7,830 bases of DNA from CAUTVF01 sp963541805 (GTDB lineage Bacteria > Pseudomonadota > Alphaproteobacteria > Rs-D84 > CASDRH01). Every line of letters starts with the position of its first letter. Position 1 is the stretch's first letter. Position numbers and translations under genes: made by a program. Of this stretch, positions 1-5,925 are shown piece by piece. Location: positions 1 to 7,830 of the forward strand of contig CAUTVF010000044.1 of NCBI GenBank assembly GCA_963541805.1, read 5' to 3'. The notes under the pieces are model-generated. The model did not search any database, was not told the DNA's origin, and was given only the letters and a program-made list of their open reading frames with translations.

Positions 1-110
1 TATTTCTTTAATCAACTACATATCTTTTAAAAAATTTTTTGCATTCTACCCCCCCCACGGTTTGTCAAGAACTTTCTGCAATTTTACAAATTATCAATAT
101 GTTTATTATG
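1..110. other. Non-coding left edge, no gene seen
   Basis: No open frame of useful length is present on either strand. The stretch holds an A6T6 tract (29-40), a run of eight C on the plus strand (49-56), and a promoter-like element pointing left that is listed separately. It lies beyond the bL36 terminator, so it is best read as the upstream region of a gene or RNA that starts left of the window. Confidence 0.6.
43..68 (-). promoter_or_regulatory. Leftward promoter with G8 tract in the spacer
   Basis: Read on the minus strand there is a perfect -35 box TTGACA (68-63), a 14-base spacer AACCGTGGGGGGGG (62-49) and a -10-like TAGAAT (48-43) followed by GC. The spacer is short by the E. coli rule, but 10-14 base spacers are described for Caulobacter housekeeping promoters. 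The transcribed unit lies left of the window and is unknown. A strongly expressed gene or stable RNA would fit the perfect -35. Assignment is by pattern only. Confidence 0.5.
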
Positions 111-144
111 GATAAATAAAAACCCGCTTAAATAAATAAGCGGG
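111..144 (-). terminator. Intrinsic terminator of the bL36 gene
   Basis: A perfect 8-base inverted repeat, CCCGCTTA (123-130) and TAAGCGGG (137-144), encloses a 6-base loop. Read on the minus strand it is followed by TTTTTATTTATC (122-111). It begins 27 bases past the bL36 stop codon, so it ends that transcript. Confidence 0.85.
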
Positions 145-171
145 ATGAACATCAGGGTCAAAGAGTATAAT

Positions 172-303
172 TTACTTTTTTGTTCCTTGCTTTGCTTTGA
201 ATTTTGGATTTTTCTTATCAATCACGTATACAGTTTTCCCTCGACGGATTACCTGTGCATCGCCACGTGTTTTTGCGGATTTCAATGATGATAAAACTTT
301 CAT
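172..303 (-). CDS. rpmJ: Ribosomal protein bL36, cysteine-free form
   Basis: This 43-residue protein is the small basic protein bL36 of the large ribosomal subunit. The N-terminus MKVLSSLKSAK and the C-terminal NPKFKAKQG are family signatures (usual form NPRFKARQG). Zinc-binding bL36 carries a Cys/Cys/Cys/His set. Here no cysteine is present: the usual first Cys position is Ala16 and the one after VYVI is Asp29, so this is the zinc-independent type. It is monocistronic, with a promoter at 346-369 and a terminator at 111-144. The ATG at 303 is the only sensible start and is preceded on its strand by an AAGG-like stretch and a run of A. It is transcribed away from the HTH regulator gene. The call is firm because both ends of the family pattern match. 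Confidence 0.93.
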   Translation of the reverse strand: MKVLSSLKSAKTRGDAQVIRRGKTVYVIDKKNPKFKAKQGTKK

Positions 304-345
304 TTTTTTGCCTTAATCTTTGGTTTAAAAACAGGGTTAAAGCGT

Positions 346-369
346 ATTATAGTTAATGTTTAAAGTCAA
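346..369 (-). promoter_or_regulatory. Promoter of the bL36 gene
   Basis: On the minus strand, TTGACT (369-364) and TATAAT (351-346) are separated by 12 bases, followed by ACGC. The spacer is short for E. coli sigma70 but within the range described for Caulobacter. The start would fall near 339, giving a leader of about 35 bases. If the short spacer is not tolerated, the -10 may be the shifted TAATAC. Confidence 0.55.
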
Positions 370-447
370 GGGATAAGTGTTAATCTATTTTTAATATGGT
401 TAATATTTTCATTTTTAAAAAAATATGGAAAAGTTAAAACAATAATG

Positions 448-469
448 TATACTGAATCTGGTATTTAGT
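448..469 (+). promoter_or_regulatory. Probable -10 and overlapping inverted repeat before the HTH regulator gene
   Basis: TATACT (448-453) is a good -10 candidate, but no clear -35 lies 16-18 bases upstream. Overlapping it is an imperfect dyad, ACTGAAT (451-457) and ATTTAGT (463-469), with 6 of 7 bases complementary around a 5-base centre. The dyad covers the likely start point and lies 25 bases before the start codon. That is where an autorepressor would bind. The operator role is inferred from position only. Confidence 0.35.
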
Positions 470-482
470 TGGTTGTTTTTGT

Positions 483-487
483 GGAGA
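483..487 (+). promoter_or_regulatory. Ribosome binding site that sets the HTH regulator start
   Basis: GGAGA lies six bases before the ATG at 494. An in-frame TTG at 473 would add seven residues but has no purine-rich stretch at the right distance, and the GGAGA would fall inside the coding region. The ATG at 494 is therefore preferred. Confidence 0.75.
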
Positions 488-493
488 TGTGAT

Positions 494-1471
494 ATGGAAG
501 AAATTGTATTCCCAAATAAGATTAGGATGGTTAGAAAAAAACAAGGTTGCGGCATGCAAGCCTTGGCAGATGTTTTGGGAATCAGTTTATCGGCAGTGTC
601 AAAAATTGAAAAGGGGTATCGCCATATTAATCAGGAGCAAGTATTAAAAATTCTGGAATTTTTAGATTGCAGTATGGATGATATATTTTTATCAGATCAT
701 GAAGATGCGAATATACTTTATGATTGGAGAGAAAAAGGTGAAAAAAGAATAAAAGATAATGAAAGCAATGGATTAAAAGTTTTCGGTGCAGGTATTCGTT
801 ATTTACGTTTTAAAACTGGTAAGACTTTATCAGAATTGGCAAAAAGTGTTGGACTTACAATTTCTGTTTATCATAAAATAGAGGTGGGGCAGAGGGACAT
901 TTTTAAAAATGAATTTTCCCTAATTTGTAAAGCTCTTAACATTCCAGAAAATGAAATTATTAAAACAATTGAAGATTTGGCAAAATCTGGTGCATTAAAC
1001 AAATATTTAAAAGCAAATAAAACATCATTTAAGATACTCAAGTCATCTGATATAATCAATAGGTCTGTTCAATCAGGATTATACAAAATACCTTTGTATG
1101 GGGAGCTTTCTGATAACGGGAATATTTTAATTGATAAGAAAAAATCAGATCTTGTGAATTGTCCAAATCATGATCCAGAATATTCATGGAAGAATATGTA
1201 TGCTTTGCGTTTGTGTAATCGCCGGTTGGGATCAACTTTTCCAGAGAACACAATACTTTATGTCAATATTGTCTCTCCGGTTCGTTCCGGTGATATTGCA
1301 GTTTATAAAACATTTTTAAGTGATGGAACAATTGAAGCAAAAGTTATGGTTGTCAAAGAAGAATCAAATAATCAATTTTATGGTATTTTAAAAAATCCAA
1401 ATGAAAAATTGTATTTGAATGCTTCTGAATTAAAGTCTTTAGAAAAGGTCGTATTTATTTCTGTTGCGTAA
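494..1471 (+). CDS. XRE-family regulator with two HTH domains and a LexA/S24-like C-terminus
   Basis: This 325-residue DNA-binding regulator has a Cro/C1-type helix-turn-helix at about residues 8-65 (ALADVLGIS, SKIEKG) and a second at about 98-155 (ELAKSVGLT, HKIEVGQR). The two align with shared IR..R.K.G, LA...G and KIE.G.R, suggesting an internal duplication. The last ~140 residues (IPLYGEL, YALRL, ENTILYVN, SGDIAVY, AKVMVVK) resemble the C-terminal half of LexA and phage CI repressors (S24). Where those carry G-D-S-M with the catalytic Ser, this protein reads C-N-R-R. Ser appears lost, although a Lys is present near the expected place. It is probably a non-cleavable repressor or sensor-like regulator. 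No phage genes are nearby. Its target is unknown; a dyad over its own promoter (451-469) hints at autoregulation. No hairpin terminator is visible before tuf. Confidence 0.85.
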   Translation: MEEIVFPNKIRMVRKKQGCGMQALADVLGISLSAVSKIEKGYRHINQEQVLKILEFLDCSMDDIFLSDHEDANILYDWREKGEKRIKDNESNGLKVFGAGIRYLRFKTGKTLSELAKSVGLTISVYHKIEVGQRDIFKNEFSLICKALNIPENEIIKTIEDLAKSGALNKYLKANKTSFKILKSSDIINRSVQSGLYKIPLYGELSDNGNILIDKKKSDLVNCPNHDPEYSWKNMYALRLCNRRLGSTFPENTILYVNIVSPVRSGDIAVYKTFLSDGTIEAKVMVVKEESNNQFYGILKNPNEKLYLNASELKSLEKVVFISVA

Positions 1472-1481
1472 CTATTTTTTC

Positions 1482-1510
1482 TTGCAAATTAAATTCTGTT
1501 AAATTACAAT
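1482..1510 (+). promoter_or_regulatory. Promoter of tuf
   Basis: TTGCAA (1482-1487) and TACAAT (1505-1510) are separated by 17 bases. The start would be near 1517, giving a leader of about 115 bases. Early in the leader, CCAGAA (1511-1516) and TTCTGG (1527-1532) can form a 6-bp hairpin. A good Shine-Dalgarno AAGGAG (1616-1621) precedes the tuf ATG. The element starts 11 bases after the regulator's stop codon. Confidence 0.5.
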
Positions 1511-1630
1511 CCAGAAGATTTTGAAATTCTGGCTGTGAGGTCAGTTTTGAATCATTGGATCTGTAAAGGTTAAACGAAAATCCTATTTTAACGTAACAAT
1601 AACAACCCCAATTATAAGGAGAATTATAAG

Positions 1631-2809
1631 ATGGCAAAGGAAAAATTCGAAAGAAATAAGGAGCATGTTAATATTGGAACCATTGGACACGTTGACCATG
1701 GTAAGACTACTACTACTGCTGCTATTACTAAGTATTTCAGTAAAGATTTTAAAGCATATGATCAAATCGATAATGCGCCTGAAGAAAAGGCACGTGGTAT
1801 TACAATTAATACATCTCATGTTGAATATGAAACTGATAAACGTCACTATGCTCACGTTGATTGTCCTGGGCACGCTGACTATGTTAAAAATATGATAACT
1901 GGTGCGGCTCAAATGGATGGAGCAATTTTGGTTGTGTCTGCTGCTGATGGTCCTATGCCTCAAACTCGTGAACATATTTTGCTTGCTCGTCAAGTTGGAG
2001 TTCCAGCGATTGTTGTATTCTTGAATAAAGTTGATATGGTTGATGATAAGGAATTGTTAGATTTGGTTGAAATGGAAGTTCGTGATTTGCTTACAAAATA
2101 TGAATTCCCTGGAGATACTACACCAATTATTAAAGGTTCTGCATTAGCTGCGTTAGAGGGTCGTGATCCTGAAATTGGAGAGAATGCAATTCGTGAATTA
2201 ATTGCAAAAGTTGATGAATTTATTCCAACCCCAACAAGAGTTTTAGATAAGCCATTCTTGATGCCAATTGAAGATATTTTCTCTATCTCTGGTCGTGGAA
2301 CTGTTGTAACAGGCCGTGTTGAACAAGGTATAGTAAAAGTTGGTGACGAAGTTGAAATTGTTGGTTTGGCTGCAACTACAAAAACAACAGTAACTGGTGT
2401 TGAAATGTTCAAAAAATTACTTGATCAAGGTCAAGCAGGTGATAATATCGGTGTTTTACTTCGTGGAACAAAGAAAGAAGACGTTCAACGTGGTCAGGTG
2501 TTGGCTGCTCCTGGATCGATTACTCCACATACAGATTTTGAGTGTGAGGTTTATGTATTGACAAAAGAAGAAGGTGGACGTCATACCCCATTCTTTAAAA
2601 ATTATCGACCACAGTTTTATTTTAGAACAACTGATGTAACAGGATCTGTTGAATTGCCAGAGGGTGTAGAAATGGTTATGCCTGGTGACAATACAAAGTT
2701 TACTGTCCGTTTAATTGCTCCAATTGCTATGAGTGAGGGTTTGCGTTTCGCTATCCGTGAAGGTGGCCACACTGTAGGTGCAGGAGTTGTTTCAAAGATA
2801 TTAAAATAG
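1631..2809 (+). CDS. tuf: Translation elongation factor Tu
   Basis: EF-Tu is the cytoplasmic GTPase that carries aminoacyl-tRNA to the ribosomal A site. At 392 residues it is full length. The GTPase domain shows GHVDHGKT (19-26), the switch I segment RGITI (55-59), DCPGH (77-81), NKVD (132-135) and GSAL (169-172). Domains 2 and 3 follow with the usual GRGTVVTGR and the C-terminal GVVSKILK. A few residues are missing before AYDQIDNAPEEKARG relative to E. coli, as in many alphaproteobacterial forms. A strong AAGGAG lies nine bases before the ATG. The gene stands alone here, with its own candidate promoter and terminator. It is not next to fusA or to tRNA-Trp/secE, which are the common locations. 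Whether a second tuf copy exists cannot be seen. Confidence 0.99.
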   Translation: MAKEKFERNKEHVNIGTIGHVDHGKTTTTAAITKYFSKDFKAYDQIDNAPEEKARGITINTSHVEYETDKRHYAHVDCPGHADYVKNMITGAAQMDGAILVVSAADGPMPQTREHILLARQVGVPAIVVFLNKVDMVDDKELLDLVEMEVRDLLTKYEFPGDTTPIIKGSALAALEGRDPEIGENAIRELIAKVDEFIPTPTRVLDKPFLMPIEDIFSISGRGTVVTGRVEQGIVKVGDEVEIVGLAATTKTTVTGVEMFKKLLDQGQAGDNIGVLLRGTKKEDVQRGQVLAAPGSITPHTDFECEVYVLTKEEGGRHTPFFKNYRPQFYFRTTDVTGSVELPEGVEMVMPGDNTKFTVRLIAPIAMSEGLRFAIREGGHTVGAGVVSKILK

Positions 2810-2825
2810 TATTTTAGTATATGTT

Positions 2826-2853
2826 AAAAAGCCTCCGATTTTGGAGGTTTTTT
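2826..2853 (+). terminator. Intrinsic terminator of tuf
   Basis: The stem is CCTCC (2832-2836) and GGAGG (2843-2847) with a 6-base loop, followed by TTTTTT (2848-2853). A run of A before the stem lets the helix extend by pairing with the T tract. It starts 22 bases after the tuf stop codon. Confidence 0.9.
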
Positions 2854-2874
2854 AAAGCTTTTACTATGTTTTAC

Positions 2875-2906
2875 TTGACTTTTTTATCGATTTTTATAAC
2901 AATCGA
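2875..2906 (+). promoter_or_regulatory. Promoter of hup with a dyad around the -10
   Basis: TTGACT (2875-2880) is followed after 14 bases by TATAAC (2895-2900). A perfect 6-base inverted repeat, TCGATT (2887-2892) and AATCGA (2901-2906), brackets the -10, so a bound dimer would block it. The start would be near 2907, leaving a leader of about 57 bases with AAGGAG (2951-2956) seven bases before the ATG. The operator reading is an inference. Confidence 0.5.
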
Positions 2907-2963
2907 ATCGTCAAAGGTTTGAAGGTCTTTGACTGAATCCAATATTTATTAAGGAGAATTATT

Positions 2964-3236
2964 ATGAATAAACAAGAGTTGGTTGATATAATTGCATCAG
3001 AAGTTGAATTAACAAAGGCACAGGCAAGTGGTGCTGTTGATGCTTTTGTAAATGCTGTTATTATGGCTTTAAAAAAGAAGAAAGAAGTTCGTTTGGTTGG
3101 ATTTGGAACTTTTTCTGTAACAAAGAGAAAAGCAACAACAGGTAGGAATCCAAAAACTGGAGAGACAATTAAGATTGCTGCGTCTAATCAACCAAAATTT
3201 AAGGCTGGTAAAGCTTTGAAGGATGCTGTTAACTAA
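2964..3236 (+). CDS. hup: DNA-binding protein HU
   Basis: HU is a small histone-like protein that dimerises, bends DNA and compacts the nucleoid. The 90 residues match the family length exactly. Visible signatures are the N-terminal MNKQELVDIIA, the GFGTF turn (46-50) and the flexible DNA-binding arm with RNPKTGE (61-67), whose proline intercalates between base pairs. The C-terminus KFKAGKALKDAVN is typical. IHF subunits are close relatives, but the arm and C-terminal sequence fit HU better. In many proteobacteria hup follows lon; here it stands alone between tuf and a convergent operon, with its own promoter, a strong ribosome binding site and a terminator. Confidence 0.96.
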   Translation: MNKQELVDIIASEVELTKAQASGAVDAFVNAVIMALKKKKEVRLVGFGTFSVTKRKATTGRNPKTGETIKIAASNQPKFKAGKALKDAVN

Positions 3237-3240
3237 TTTA

Positions 3241-3259
3241 TTGCACTTTTAAAGTGTAA
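3241..3259. repeat. Near-perfect 19-base palindrome after hup
   Basis: The sequence reads TTGCACTTTTAAAGTGTAA, symmetric about position 3250 apart from one G-T pair. It lies between the hup stop codon and the hup terminator and has no T tract on either side, so it is not a standard terminator by itself. It may help stop the minus-strand operon or protect the hup mRNA end. Confidence 0.5.
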
Positions 3260-3263
3260 TTTG

Positions 3264-3289
3264 AACGGTGGATTTATCCATCGTTTTTT
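3264..3289 (+). terminator. Intrinsic terminator of hup
   Basis: A 9-bp stem with one G-T pair (3264-3272 with 3277-3285) has a 4-base loop, followed by a T run to 3289. The stop codon of the convergent minus-strand ORF (TAA, complement of 3274-3276) lies in the loop of this hairpin. On the minus strand the hairpin lacks a T tract, so it works mainly for hup. Confidence 0.85.
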
Positions 3290-3639
3290 AATGTGTATTT
3301 ATCTGGGGTTATGATATTTAAATTCTTAGGAATAGTTTTAACTGGTTTTAATTTAACAATGTACTCTAAAACAGAAATAATTTTTTTATTTTCCTCTTTT
3401 GTCTCTATGATTTTGACAGATTTTGCGTTTAATAGATCTTTTCTAACGATTGGATTAATGTAATCAAGTAGTATGGTTATTTCTTTGCTTCTGTATAAAA
3501 TAGCATGCTCTTTTCCATCATATATTATTTCTGGGTTGGTTGGAATATCTTGATAATTTGATATTATTATAGATAACTGGTGATTATTTTTTATGATATG
3601 AAAATTTTGTTCCTGATAAAGATTATATATATTTTTCAA
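3274..3639 (-). CDS. Unrecognised protein, last ORF of the gapR-tig-cvpA run
   Basis: I do not recognise this 121-residue protein. It has no signal peptide or clear membrane helix. Beta-like, Ile/Val-rich stretches (HQLSIIIS, EHAILYR, KEITILLDYI) are followed by a Lys-rich C-terminal half. The only available start is TTG at 3639, which overlaps the TGA of the preceding ORF as TTGA. No ATG lies nearby, and the same frame is closed upstream near 3670. This is either translational coupling from a weak start or the second half of a gene split by a one-base indel. Its stop lies inside the hup terminator hairpin. The length of the open frame in AT-rich DNA and the close packing favour real coding. 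Confidence 0.5.
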   Translation of the reverse strand: MKNIYNLYQEQNFHIIKNNHQLSIIISNYQDIPTNPEIIYDGKEHAILYRSKEITILLDYINPIVRKDLLNAKSVKIIETKEENKKIISVLEYIVKLKPVKTIPKNLNIITPDKYTLKNDG

Positions 3640-3896
3640 TTTGTAACCCCAGATAATCCAAAAACTATTTTAAAATTATGTCTAGTTTTGTTTTGTAATT
3701 TTAGTATCGGAGTAAAAGTTGACAATATTATAACTTTTTTCCAAACCCATAAACGGATATAAAATCCTTTTATGCTTTTTAGTGGTATGCTTTTTTTAAC
3801 TCTTACTTCTTTAGTTTTAACAGATAATTCGATGCTTTTTCCAATTCCATATTTGTTATTGTCAAAATCAATGCCGTATTCGATAAATATATCCAT
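3636..3896 (-). CDS. Unrecognised small basic protein, possibly the 5' half of a split gene
   Basis: The product has 86 residues and matches no family I know. It starts with ATG two bases after the cvpA stop codon, so it is surely in the same transcript. The N-terminus is acidic (MDIFIEYGIDFDNN). It is followed by a Lys-rich stretch (VKTKEVRVKKS) and aromatic and hydrophobic segments (YIRLWVWKKVIIL, FKIVFGLSG). There is no signal peptide and the hydrophobic part is too short for a clear membrane span. The ORF ends abruptly in TGA overlapping the next ORF. Adding one base in the GGGG near 3646-3649, or in the T5 run near 3660, would fuse both into a protein of about 207 residues. That suggests decay, a programmed frameshift or a sequencing error. 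Confidence 0.5.
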   Translation of the reverse strand: MDIFIEYGIDFDNNKYGIGKSIELSVKTKEVRVKKSIPLKSIKGFYIRLWVWKKVIILSTFTPILKLQNKTRHNFKIVFGLSGVTN

Positions 3897-3898
3897 TT

Positions 3899-4630
3899 TT
3901 AATCTTTATCTTTTATAAATTGCTTTTTTATTTTTTCTGCATCACGTAAAGCCTTTAATGTTTTTTGCAACGCTTGTATTTCCATGTCGGATAATTTACC
4001 AGAGGTTGTTTTATTTTCCCCAACCTTATCAAAAAGGATACTTGTTTGGATACGTGTTTTATCCGATATATTTGAAATATTTTGTTCTAAATTTAAATTT
4101 TTATCATTAATTTTAATTAGAAATTTTATTTCATCAAAGGTTTGTATTTCAGGTAGTATTGATACAACTTTTGATGAAGCATTTACTAAATACGGACGAA
4201 ATTTTGCATTTGATACCCAATTAGGGATGTCTTCAGGATCCGATATAAACCATATGATAAAGATATAAAATAATACAGCAAAAATAAAACCACGAATTAC
4301 TCCAAAGATGAATCCCAAATACTGATCTGCAATTTTAAAATCTGTTGTATGTATCAACCTGCGAATTTTTTGCACGAAAAATGATAAAACCATTACGCAT
4401 ATTATAAATATTGATATATATGTTATAACCGAAAATAGTTCATTATACTTTGGATTTATGTAAGTTATCAGTTGATTAAAAGCAAATGGAAATAGAAGCT
4501 TTGTGATAAATAAAGAAATAACCCATCCAATAATTCCTAATAATTCACTAACAATTCCATCCATAAATGCCAAGATTGCAGATATGGCTATGAATAAAAT
4601 AACTATGATATCAAGTAAATTAGTCTGCAT
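3899..4630 (-). CDS. cvpA: CvpA-family inner-membrane protein
   Basis: This 243-residue protein is of the CvpA family, named for colicin V production in E. coli; its biochemical role is not settled. About four membrane helices are visible (residues 5-22, 29-50, 66-87, 105-130). The family hallmark is seen as ADQYLGFIFGVIRG (101-114), and the N-terminus LLDIIVILFIAISAILAFMDG is typical in kind. A soluble, charged C-terminal tail (from about 132) ends in KKQFIKDKD, as in alphaproteobacterial members. The ATG at 4630 follows the tig stop codon by 23 bases, with only a weak ribosome binding site. The usual neighbours radA and purF are absent; instead it follows tig and precedes two unrecognised ORFs, which is unusual. 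The call rests on the hallmark motif and topology. Confidence 0.85.
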   Translation of the reverse strand: MQTNLLDIIVILFIAISAILAFMDGIVSELLGIIGWVISLFITKLLFPFAFNQLITYINPKYNELFSVITYISIFIICVMVLSFFVQKIRRLIHTTDFKIADQYLGFIFGVIRGFIFAVLFYIFIIWFISDPEDIPNWVSNAKFRPYLVNASSKVVSILPEIQTFDEIKFLIKINDKNLNLEQNISNISDKTRIQTSILFDKVGENKTTSGKLSDMEIQALQKTLKALRDAEKIKKQFIKDKD

Positions 4631-4653
4631 CTGTTTATTAAAACAATATGTAA

Positions 4654-5925
4654 TTATTCCAAATCTTCCCTTTTGTTTACCTTTTTCTCAGTTATTTTTA
4701 CTTTCATCAAAATATGATCTACAACTTTAGATTCATATATTCTTGCCTTTAACATCGTTGCTGCGCTGGAATTTTTTGTATAATAATCAATAACTTGTTG
4801 TGCGTGATTTGGGTAATTATTGATTTCTTCCTTAATCGCATTTTTTAAATCATCATCAGTTACTTGTACATTTGCTTCGGTTCCTATGTGGTTTAAGATC
4901 AAGCTTAATTTTACCCGTTTTTCTGCTTCTTCTTTTAATAATTTTAATTTTTTGTTATCATTTGTATCAACTTTTTCTGTTTGTTCGATATATTTTATTT
5001 CTTGATTAATCAAAGATTCTGGAAGTTCAACTTTTATCTTTGCAAGTTGTTCAAATATTTGATTTTTCATTCCATTTTTGGATAGATTATTCCAATGTTC
5101 ACTTTGCATTTTTTTAATATTTTCTTTTAACTCTGATAAATCTTTTCTACCAACTGCAACCGCCAACCCATCATTTATTTCTGGTATTTTTCTTGTTCTG
5201 ATATCTATTATCTTTACTTTAAATATAGCGGGTTTGTTCGCCAAATCTTTGACGTGGTAATCCTTTGGAAAGACCACATTAACATTGACCTCATCATCAA
5301 TATTTTTTCCGATTAATTGATCCTCAAATCCCTCTATAAAAGATTTACTCCCCAATTGTAAACTATACTTACTGCCTTTCCCGCCATCAAATGGAGTACC
5401 ATCAATAAATCCTTCAAAATCTATCACTGCAATATCGCCAGTCTGTGTTGGCCTTTTTGCATCTAATTTAACTGATTCATGTCTGCTTTCTGCCAATTCC
5501 TTTAATGCGTCGTCAACATCTGAATCTGTTGGGGTTAAAACTTTTTTTGTAATTGATATCTTTTCTAAATTAATATTATTAATATTTGGAAATACTTCAA
5601 ATTTTGAACTAAATTTAATATCTTCTCCACTTTCAAATTTTTCAATATCCACTTTTGGTTGTTCTGCCAGCTTTAAATTTTTTTCTTTTACGTAGCCAAA
5701 TATAGTATCATTTATTAAATCATTAAGAGTGTCAGAATTAAAAGCACTACCGTATTTTTGTTTTATAATTGATACTGGTACATGCCCGGTGCGAAAACCT
5801 TGAATTTTTGCGGTTTTTGCATATTGATTCATTTTTTCATCTGCTTTTTTTTCAAATTCTTCGTATGGAACTTTAATAGTTAGTTCATACTTTAATCCTT
5901 TAACTTTATCTTTTATATTTATCAT
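4654..5925 (-). CDS. tig: Trigger factor, ribosome-associated chaperone
   Basis: Trigger factor binds near the ribosomal exit tunnel and shields nascent chains; it also has prolyl isomerase activity. The 423 residues are close to the family norm (432 in E. coli). The ribosome-binding domain spans about 1-115, with the signature loop GFRTGHVP (43-50; E. coli GFRKGKVP). The FKBP-type domain spans about 160-245 (TGDIAVIDFEGFIDGTPFDGG, with a one-residue break from longer quotation). The C-terminal arm domain follows from about 250 and is Lys/Glu rich. Its ATG overlaps the stop of the upstream TfoX-N gene (ATGA, 5925-5922), indicating translational coupling. In most bacteria clpP-clpX-lon follow tig; here cvpA does. 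The product is firmly identified. Confidence 0.96.
   Translation of the reverse strand: MINIKDKVKGLKYELTIKVPYEEFEKKADEKMNQYAKTAKIQGFRTGHVPVSIIKQKYGSAFNSDTLNDLINDTIFGYVKEKNLKLAEQPKVDIEKFESGEDIKFSSKFEVFPNINNINLEKISITKKVLTPTDSDVDDALKELAESRHESVKLDAKRPTQTGDIAVIDFEGFIDGTPFDGGKGSKYSLQLGSKSFIEGFEDQLIGKNIDDEVNVNVVFPKDYHVKDLANKPAIFKVKIIDIRTRKIPEINDGLAVAVGRKDLSELKENIKKMQSEHWNNLSKNGMKNQIFEQLAKIKVELPESLINQEIKYIEQTEKVDTNDNKKLKLLKEEAEKRVKLSLILNHIGTEANVQVTDDDLKNAIKEEINNYPNHAQQVIDYYTKNSSAATMLKARIYESKVVDHILMKVKITEKKVNKREDLE

Noticed and set aside
473..493. Longer start (TTG at 473) for the HTH regulator
   Set aside because: GGAGA at 483-487 is placed correctly for the ATG at 494 and would be inside the coding region of the longer form; nothing resembling a ribosome binding site precedes 473 at the right distance.
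494..1471. Prophage or mobile-element remnant suggested by a CI-like regulator
   Set aside because: No integrase, Cro-like partner, attachment repeat or other phage gene is visible; the neighbours are bL36 and tuf.
1511..1532. Terminator of the HTH regulator or riboswitch in the tuf leader
   Set aside because: The hairpin is only 6 bp with a 10-base loop and no T tract follows. It resembles no riboswitch I know; it is left as a possible leader hairpin.
1583..1993. Antisense ORFs inside tuf (also 1990-2412, minus, and 1665-1895, plus)
   Set aside because: These are shadows of the strongly conserved EF-Tu frame; their translations resemble no protein and lack ribosome binding sites.
3241..3259. 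Intrinsic terminator for the minus-strand operon
   Set aside because: The palindrome is AT-rich and has no T tract on either side, so it is reported as a repeat only.
3684..3795. Alternative frame in the small ORF after cvpA, same frame as the downstream ORF
   Set aside because: It is open for only about 37 codons and is closed by three stops just before the downstream ORF. In AT-rich DNA this is expected by chance.
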